From UMGS1124 sp045541255 (GTDB taxonomy: Bacteria; Bacillota_I; Bacilli_A; RF39; UBA660), in contig JAZQIU010000031.1 in NCBI GenBank assembly GCA_045541255.1, positions 1-10,403 on the forward strand: a stretch of DNA of 10,403 nucleotides, written 5' to 3'. Numbering within the stretch: the stretch's first letter is position 1; each line of letters opens with the position of its first letter. Position numbers and translations under genes: made by a program. Shown here in pieces: positions 5,679 to 10,403 of the stretch. The notes beneath the pieces were generated by a model. That model searched no databases. It saw only the letters and a list, made by a program, of their open reading frames with translations, and was not told the DNA's origin.

Positions 5679-5707
5679 ATTATATCAAACATTAAGAGAC
5701 TATACAA
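5679..5707 (-). promoter_or_regulatory. Promoter of the toxin gene
   Basis: TTGTAT, a 17-base spacer and perfect TATAAT preceded by TGA (extended -10). The predicted start is about seven bases downstream, at the first base of the inverted repeat. Confidence 0.7.
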
Positions 5708-5718
5708 TTATATTACAT

Positions 5719-5751
5719 AAAAAAATATTGATACTTTTTATCAATATTTTT
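5719..5751 (-). terminator. Terminator of the scp operon
   Basis: A 13-base perfect stem (AAAAATATTGATA and TATCAATATTTTT) with a five-base loop continues into T on the minus strand. The stop codon of the pentapeptide-repeat gene overlaps its base. Confidence 0.85.
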
Positions 5752-6364
5752 ATTTTATATTAACACCTAATAAATTAATCAAATCATACATTTGATTAAT
5801 AGATATTGTTGCATTTTTTATATCTTTTAAATCTATTCTTATTCTAGTTATTTTATTTGAGCTAAGATCTATATTATTTAAAGATGTATCAATTACTTCT
5901 AAATTAGTTAAATCATTATCTTGTAATAATACTTTATCTAATTTGTTTATAAATAATCTTGTTTCTTTCATAGAACAGTTTTTTAGATTACTATTTTTTA
6001 GTTCTGTATTACTAATATTTAAAAAGTTACATAATGATTCTTCTATTATAGAATTTTTTAATAAAGAAGAATCTATTGATGTATTAAGTAATTTAGAATT
6101 AGTAATTGTAATATAATGTAGTCCACAATTAGAAAATTCAACATTTGTTAAATCACAATTTATAAATTTACAATTTGTAAATATGCAATTATCTATTTTT
6201 TTTTCGTATGTTATATTTTCAAATATACAATCGTCAAATGTAATATTTTTAATTTCATCTAATATTGTTTCATCTTTAAAATACTTATTGTAGATAATAT
6301 CATTAGTTAAATCTAATTTATCTTCTAATATATCTTCTATTTCTTTGAAACCAATATTATTCAT
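5750..6364 (-). CDS. Pentapeptide-repeat protein, last gene of the scp operon
   Basis: A 204-residue protein. The start was placed at the ATG that overlaps the scpB stop (ATGAATAA) with AAGGAAG just upstream; a longer frame inside scpB has no ribosome site. After a short helical head (about 1-40), residues 42-180 show a hydrophobic Leu/Phe/Ile every fifth position with Asn, Ser, Thr, Cys or Asp around it (NCKFINCDLTN, NSNLKNCSM). This is the signature of a right-handed quadrilateral beta-helix. It has no signal peptide or membrane segment, so it is probably cytosolic. Cysteines cluster on one stretch of the coil. Some family members mimic DNA and bind gyrase (Qnr, MfpA), but most have no known job. 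Translational coupling to scpB suggests a chromosome-related role, by inference only. Confidence 0.85.
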   Translation of the reverse strand: MNNIGFKEIEDILEDKLDLTNDIIYNKYFKDETILDEIKNITFDDCIFENITYEKKIDNCIFTNCKFINCDLTNVEFSNCGLHYITITNSKLLNTSIDSSLLKNSIIEESLCNFLNISNTELKNSNLKNCSMKETRLFINKLDKVLLQDNDLTNLEVIDTSLNNIDLSSNKITRIRIDLKDIKNATISINQMYDLINLLGVNIK

Positions 6365-6923
6365 TCTCTTCCTTATAAATAGATGTGAATAATTCAGTAT
6401 CATCATTAACATCTTTTTCTATTTTTATTTCTGGTAAATCACTTATTGTTGCCAAACCAAAATAATCTAAGAATTCACTAGTTGTTTTATATAGATTAGG
6501 TCTACCTGGCATATCACTTTTACCTGCTTCTTTTAATAAACCTTTTGCTATAAGTTTTCTTATAACATGTGTACAACTAACTCCTCTTAATTCATCTATT
6601 TCTACCCTTGTTATCGGTTGGTTATATGCTACTATTGCTAATACTTCCAAAGCTGCTTGACTAAGCGTATTAGTTTCAGGATTTACTACTAATTTTTCGT
6701 AATATTCTTTATGTTCTGTTTTTGTAGTTAGTTTAAAAGCATCTCCTAAATAAGATATTCTTAAACCTCTATTTTTTTCCTCATAACTTTTCTTTAAATT
6801 TAATAATAAATCTTTTGCTTCTGTCTCATTTATACTCATTATTTCAGTTAAAGTACTTAAGTTTATTCCTTCATCCCCCACTACAAATAATATTCCTTCT
6901 AGTACTCCTAATTTTTCTTCCAT
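6357..6923 (-). CDS. scpB: Condensin accessory protein ScpB
   Basis: ScpB dimers bind the kleisin ScpA and, with SMC, form the bacterial condensin that compacts and separates the chromosome. The 188 residues contain two winged-helix domains, about 1-75 and 85-155, with the family's strongest signature TLSQAALEVLAIVAYNQPIT starting at residue 86. It is followed by DELRGV and GRPNLYKTT...FLDYFGL. The acidic tail (165-188) is variable in the family. Length is normal. The start codon lies four bases after the scpA stop, with a weak Shine-Dalgarno (GAAGTGAT) inside the end of scpA, which implies coupling. Confidence 0.96.
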   Translation of the reverse strand: MEEKLGVLEGILFVVGDEGINLSTLTEIMSINETEAKDLLLNLKKSYEEKNRGLRISYLGDAFKLTTKTEHKEYYEKLVVNPETNTLSQAALEVLAIVAYNQPITRVEIDELRGVSCTHVIRKLIAKGLLKEAGKSDMPGRPNLYKTTSEFLDYFGLATISDLPEIKIEKDVNDDTELFTSIYKEENE

Positions 6924-6927
6924 GTTA

Positions 6928-7638
6928 TCACTTCTTTTCTATTACTATGTCGCTAAAATTATTTTCTTGTTTTAAACTTATTTCATCATTTTTAGACATT
7001 TCTAATATTGATAAAAAAGTTACTATTACAAATGGTTTATTTAATTCTTCAAATAATTCTGTAAAATATACTTTTTTCTTTTCTTGAAATATTTTTCTAA
7101 TACTTTTTACTCTATCATCTACACTTAATTCTTTTTTTGTTATTCTTGTATTTATTGGACGTTTTAGTTTTTCTCTATTTAAAAAACTTTCAAAAGCATT
7201 TATTAAATCGCTCAAAGATATATTATTATCTAATGGCGCTTCTTTTTTAAACTCATTTAAATTAGAAGGGATTTTTGTATACACTTCATTTCTTGTTGAT
7301 TCTAAATCTTTGAAAGTATTTGTTATATCTTTTATACGTTCATATTCTAATAATTTTTCTTTTAAATCTTCTTCACTTTTTATTTCATATTCGTCTTCTG
7401 TATCATCTTTTGCATTTACTAACATTTTACTTTTTAAATGTACTAGTTCGCTAGCCATAACTAAATATTCGCTTGCTATATCTATACTTTCTTCTTTCAT
7501 TTTGTTAATAAAACTCATATATTGGTTTGTGATACTTTCTACATTTATGTCTTGTATCTCCATTTTATTAACTTTTATTAAGTGTAGCAAAAGGTCCAAA
7601 GGACCTTCAAAATCATTTATACTAAAATTATATGTCAT
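6928..7638 (-). CDS. scpA: Condensin kleisin subunit ScpA
   Basis: ScpA is the kleisin that bridges the SMC heads and carries ScpB. The 236 residues show the N-terminal signature FEGPLDLLLHLI (10-21), the helical ASEYLVMASELVHLKSKMLV segment that contacts the SMC neck, an acidic Lys/Glu-rich linker (about 78-150), and a C-terminal winged helix ending near VTFLSILEMSK. Length is typical. The ATG overlaps the TGA of the upstream membrane-protein gene as ATGA, with AAAAGGA upstream in that gene, so translation is probably coupled. The smc gene is not in this window. Confidence 0.96.
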   Translation of the reverse strand: MTYNFSINDFEGPLDLLLHLIKVNKMEIQDINVESITNQYMSFINKMKEESIDIASEYLVMASELVHLKSKMLVNAKDDTEDEYEIKSEEDLKEKLLEYERIKDITNTFKDLESTRNEVYTKIPSNLNEFKKEAPLDNNISLSDLINAFESFLNREKLKRPINTRITKKELSVDDRVKSIRKIFQEKKKVYFTELFEELNKPFVIVTFLSILEMSKNDEISLKQENNFSDIVIEKK

Positions 7639-8549
7639 TTACAATCATATCCTTTTGCAGTCATTTCATACTGTATTTTATTTGTTTTTGTATTTAATGA
7701 ATAATAATTATAATTTTTTGTTTTTATTATATAAGTATTTAAATCTATATATGTAGTAAAAGTAAAACCACTATATGTTTCTGTCATTGTTGATAAGGCA
7801 TTAGAATTATTAATTTCAGCCATTAATTTTGAATATTTATCAAATTCATTTAAATATTCTGTTTGATTACCATTATCTAGGTAAGTATATGTTTCTTTTA
7901 TTTTAGTTAATTGATTATTACTTAGAATATACTCTATTTTATAATTTTCTTTAGAACATATAAGAGAACCTAATCCAGATTCATCACTTAAAACTGTAAA
8001 ACTTGGATAATCATTTTCATTAACTTTTTTTATTTTCCCTTTAATCTCAATTATATCTTGTAAAGGTTTTGCATATTCAAATGTAAATTTAGTATTTGAA
8101 GTTACTGTTCCTGTTAATTTAATAGTTGAAATTGTTTTATTATTTTTTGTTAAGATCAAATAATAACTTTCTTCATCAAAATTAATTGTATTATTTGTAT
8201 TAATATTAAAACTAATATTTTCTTTAGTTAAAGTAAAATTTGTTAATGTAAAATTATCTTTTGATATACTCGCTTTTGAATTTAATAATACATCTTCTTC
8301 TTTTGGTTCTATTTCTTGATTATTATTACTTATAGGTTGGTTCACATAGTTATCGTGATTAATAAAGAAATCAACTATTTGACCGTTTTTTGCTAAATCA
8401 ATAATATTATAATCCCCAAAATAATTAATTATAGTTGGTAAAAAAAGTATAATACTACCAATGAATAAAAATATTATTACTACTGCCATTGGTTTTCCAG
8501 CAGAACCTTTTTTTACTTTTCCTAATACAATAGGTTCATTATTATTCAT
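7635..8549 (-). CDS. Single-pass membrane protein of unknown function, first gene of the scp operon
   Basis: A 304-residue protein with no recognised family. A short basic N-terminus (KVKKG at 11-15) precedes one transmembrane helix (about 21-44), so the remaining 260 residues are predicted outside the cell. The ectodomain has a Glu/Asn-rich linker (65-95) and then beta-rich stretches with many Thr and Asn. Only two cysteines occur, C198 and C303, both in the ectodomain and able to form a disulfide. The C-terminal 90 residues vaguely recall secreted lipoprotein domains of the YehR kind, a weak impression. GAGAGGG precedes the ATG. It is led by the operon promoter and overlaps scpA by four bases. 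Confidence 0.85.
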   Translation of the reverse strand: MNNNEPIVLGKVKKGSAGKPMAVVIIFLFIGSIILFLPTIINYFGDYNIIDLAKNGQIVDFFINHDNYVNQPISNNNQEIEPKEEDVLLNSKASISKDNFTLTNFTLTKENISFNINTNNTINFDEESYYLILTKNNKTISTIKLTGTVTSNTKFTFEYAKPLQDIIEIKGKIKKVNENDYPSFTVLSDESGLGSLICSKENYKIEYILSNNQLTKIKETYTYLDNGNQTEYLNEFDKYSKLMAEINNSNALSTMTETYSGFTFTTYIDLNTYIIKTKNYNYYSLNTKTNKIQYEMTAKGYDCK

Positions 8550-8575
8550 ATTTACCCTCTCAATTCTCTAAACGT

Positions 8576-8604
8576 ATTATAACAAAAAAGGAATAATTAT
8601 TCAA
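8576..8604 (-). promoter_or_regulatory. Promoter of the membrane protein-scpA-scpB-pentapeptide operon
   Basis: TTGAAT, exactly 17 bases, then perfect TATAAT preceded by TGT (extended -10). The -35 and spacer lie within the miaB terminator hairpin. Confidence 0.75.
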
Positions 8605-8611
8605 TTATTCC
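8584..8611 (-). terminator. Intrinsic terminator of miaB
   Basis: GGAATAATT and AATTATTCC form a perfect 9-base stem with a four-base loop, followed by six T on the minus strand. The miaB stop codon spans the stem-loop junction. Confidence 0.85.
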
Positions 8612-10030
8612 ATCTAAACTAAATGATTTTGCATTAGTAATTTTTACATTTTGTATTGTTCCTATTAGTGATTTATCACAAATTACATTAACGAGTTTCA
8701 TTGTTTCAGTATATCCACATAATTTGCTATTATCTTTTTCACTTATATCTGTTAATAAAACTTTTTCAATTCTACCTATGTATTTTAAATTATTTTCTAA
8801 TGAATACTTATTAATAGTTTCATTTAATTTATATAATCTTTCTTCTTTTTCTTTTAAAGATACTTTATCTTCCATATTTGCAGCAGGTGTTCCAACTCTT
8901 GGTGAATAAATAAATGTGAATGCACTATCATATTTACAAGCATTTACTACTTTTAATGTTTCTTCAAAATCTTCTTTTGTTTCATTTGGGAAACCAACTA
9001 TTATATCTGTAGTTATTGCTACGTTATTTATTTTTTCTTTTAGTTTATTAAATAGAGTTAAATATTCATCTTGTGTATATCTTCTGCCCATTAGTTTTAA
9101 TATTCTATTACTTCCACTTTGTAATGGTAAATGTATATAAGGCATAATATTTTCATATTTTGCAATAATATCTATCATATCATCAGTAAAATCCCATGGA
9201 TGACTTGTAACAAATCTTATTCTTTCAATACCTATTTTGGCAGTACTTTCTAATAATTCACTGAAAGATAATTCATTATCTAAATCTTTACCGTATGCGT
9301 TAACATTTTGCCCTAAAAGAGTTATTTCTTTATATCCTTTTTCTTTTAAAAGTTTTACTTCATTTAAAATATCTATACTTTTTCTACTTCTTTGTTTTCC
9401 TCTAGTATATGGTACTATACAATATGTACAAAATTTATCACAACCATAGATGATATTGACATAGGCTTTATATTTACTATCCCTTTTAACAGGCATTCCT
9501 TTTACTATGTTACCCTCTTCGCTCAACACCTCTATTTCTTGATGTTTTGTTTTAAGAGCCTCCTCTAAAATATTAGGCAAACGATGAAGATTGTGCGTAC
9601 CGAATACAAAGTTTACCCATTTATATTTATTTAATATATTATCTATTACCCCTTCTTCTTGTGCCATACATCCACATAAACATGTGATTATATTTGGTTT
9701 AGACTCTCTTAAATGTTTTATTCTACCAAGCATTCCAAATACTTTATTATGAGCATTTTCTCTAATTGCACATGTATTTAATAAAATTAAATCTGCATCT
9801 TCCATATTATCTACTTTTTCAAATGACATATCTTCAAGTATTGCACTTATAGTTTCTGAATCTCTTTCATTTGCTTGACATCCATAAGTTATTACATGAT
9901 ATTTTTTACCAATACCTATTTTACTTAATTCATTTGTCATTATATATTCATCTGTTAATATTTTAACTTTATTATTACTTCTTTTTTTAGCTTCTAAATA
10001 TGATGGTTTTACGCTAACATGTTTTATCAT
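8597..10030 (-). CDS. miaB: tRNA-2-methylthio-N6-isopentenyladenosine(37) methylthiotransferase MiaB
   Basis: A radical-SAM enzyme that adds a methylthio group to C2 of isopentenyladenosine-37 in tRNAs reading UNN codons, acting after MiaA. The 477 residues hold an N-terminal MTTase domain with cluster cysteines C51 (TYGCQANERDSE), C87 (LLNTCAIRENA) and C121 (CGCMAQ). The radical-SAM domain has C197, C201 and C204 (GCDKFCTYCIVPYTRG) with HLPLQSGSNRIL at 300-311. A C-terminal TRAM domain spans about 415-475. The 40-residue lead before the MTTase domain matches the longer Bacillota form. GAGGTG sits seven bases before the ATG. The nearby tRNA-Leu(CAA) is a plausible substrate, reading a UNN codon. 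Confidence 0.96.
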   Translation of the reverse strand: MIKHVSVKPSYLEAKKRSNNKVKILTDEYIMTNELSKIGIGKKYHVITYGCQANERDSETISAILEDMSFEKVDNMEDADLILLNTCAIRENAHNKVFGMLGRIKHLRESKPNIITCLCGCMAQEEGVIDNILNKYKWVNFVFGTHNLHRLPNILEEALKTKHQEIEVLSEEGNIVKGMPVKRDSKYKAYVNIIYGCDKFCTYCIVPYTRGKQRSRKSIDILNEVKLLKEKGYKEITLLGQNVNAYGKDLDNELSFSELLESTAKIGIERIRFVTSHPWDFTDDMIDIIAKYENIMPYIHLPLQSGSNRILKLMGRRYTQDEYLTLFNKLKEKINNVAITTDIIVGFPNETKEDFEETLKVVNACKYDSAFTFIYSPRVGTPAANMEDKVSLKEKEERLYKLNETINKYSLENNLKYIGRIEKVLLTDISEKDNSKLCGYTETMKLVNVICDKSLIGTIQNVKITNAKSFSLDGIIE

Positions 10031-10052
10031 AACTACACCTCTTTGTATATGT

Positions 10053-10061
10053 ATTATAGCA
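10053..10061 (-). promoter_or_regulatory. Extended -10 promoter of miaB
   Basis: TGCTATAAT lies about 22 bases upstream of the miaB start region. No good -35 is visible at 16-18 bases, where the terminator of the preceding gene sits. Confidence 0.55.
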
Positions 10062-10062
10062 T

Positions 10063-10088
10063 AAAAAGTAGATTTTTAATCTACTTTT
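10063..10088 (-). terminator. Intrinsic terminator of the rightmost gene
   Basis: AAAAGTAGAT and ATCTACTTTT make a perfect 10-base stem with a five-base loop and extra T on the minus strand. The stop codon of the gene lies in the loop. Confidence 0.8.
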
Positions 10089-10403
10089 ATTTCTGTCATT
10101 TTCCAGTATTCAATCGTAAATACTTTTTTCTTTTCAAAAGTAAAATCTTTTCTTTTATCACAACCATAATAACTTACATGTTGATCATTAGTATCTATCT
10201 TCTTTTCAACATCATAACATATTGTTACATTTATTTTTTTCTCTTTACTTTTTGGATTAAATATTGTTAATTGATTTAATTTATCATCTTCATCTTGATA
10301 TATATATTCATAACTTATAATTGATGGAACTGGTGAATTATCATTTACTATTTCATCCACTTGTTCCCAATCTGATTTAATAACTTTTTCTTTTTGTAAT
10401 TTT
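10076..10403 (-). CDS. Partial hypothetical protein, C-terminal 109 residues
   Basis: The frame is open to the window edge, so the start is outside. A GTG at 10358-10360 is internal, has no ribosome site and should not be taken as the start. The visible part is hydrophilic and alternates charged and aromatic residues (YEYIYQDEDDK, KVFTIEYWK), suggesting beta strands. It has two cysteines in the fragment and no membrane segment. No family is recognised. It ends with its own terminator, so miaB is probably transcribed separately. Confidence 0.7.
   Translation of the reverse strand, partial: KLQKEKVIKSDWEQVDEIVNDNSPVPSIISYEYIYQDEDDKLNQLTIFNPKSKEKKINVTICYDVEKKIDTNDQHVSYYGCDKRKDFTFEKKKVFTIEYWKMTEIKVD

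Noticed and set aside
6365..6412. Longer start for the pentapeptide-repeat gene inside scpB
   Set aside because: No ribosome site; the ATG overlapping the scpB stop has AAGGAAG and gives a natural four-gene operon layout.
6928..7637. TGA read as tryptophan (Mycoplasma code)
   Set aside because: TGA ends scpA, the toxin gene and the membrane-protein gene at sensible boundaries, and tryptophan is encoded by TGG.
6815..7756. Plus-strand frames of 90 and 148 codons opposite scpB and scpA
   Set aside because: Leu/Phe/Ser-rich mirror frames of well-supported genes on the other strand, without their own ribosome sites.
8724..10270. Several plus-strand frames of 61-83 codons opposite miaB and the rightmost gene
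   Set aside because: Shadows of coding sequence in AT-rich DNA; the minus-strand products are certain or clearly better.
1..10403. CRISPR array or rRNA genes
   Set aside because: No regularly spaced repeats and no rRNA-like segments were seen on either strand.

Overview
The window is very AT-rich DNA with strong Shine-Dalgarno sites, short spacers and intrinsic terminators. It uses TGA as a true stop: TGA ends the scpA and membrane-protein genes at overlapping or near-overlapping boundaries, and TGG encodes Trp. This fits a low-GC Bacillota, probably a gut Bacilli/Erysipelotrichia/RF39-type lineage or a relative, and argues against code-4 Mycoplasma. Assignment below phylum is inference. Nearly everything lies on the minus strand; the exceptions are tRNA-Leu and one predicted small antisense RNA.

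Left end (about 1-1755): the 5' part of an unrecognised gene runs off the edge. Next come a 300-base AT-rich spacer with short repeats and a complete tyrosine recombinase/integrase. The integrase sits just downstream of the 3' end of tRNA-Arg(CCU), the classic layout of an integrated element using a tRNA 3' end as attachment site; the element would extend leftwards out of the window.

Chromosomal block (about 1760-5340): an HD-domain phosphohydrolase, methionyl-tRNA synthetase (metG), a stress-type short-chain dehydrogenase of the YhdF/YdaD kind, and tRNA-Leu(CAA) on the opposite strand. Most are separate units with their own terminators.

Gap between tRNA-Leu and the scp operon (about 5342-5749): this looks empty but holds what reads as an unannotated type I toxin-antitoxin locus. 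It contains a 27-residue, almost wholly hydrophobic peptide gene with a strong Shine-Dalgarno site and promoter. A small RNA is transcribed against its 3' untranslated region. A long imperfect inverted repeat lets the toxin mRNA fold 5' end to 3' end. This is the most interesting item in the window.

Right part (about 5750-10403): an operon of a single-pass membrane protein of unknown function, scpA and scpB (condensin partners of SMC), and a pentapeptide-repeat protein, all overlapping or nearly so. Upstream of it are miaB (tRNA methylthiotransferase) and the 3' part of an unknown gene.

Two global habits stand out. Stop codons are repeatedly buried inside terminator hairpins, with the next promoter sometimes overlapping the same hairpin. 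Almost every recognisable promoter has an extended -10 (TGN before the -10 hexamer).
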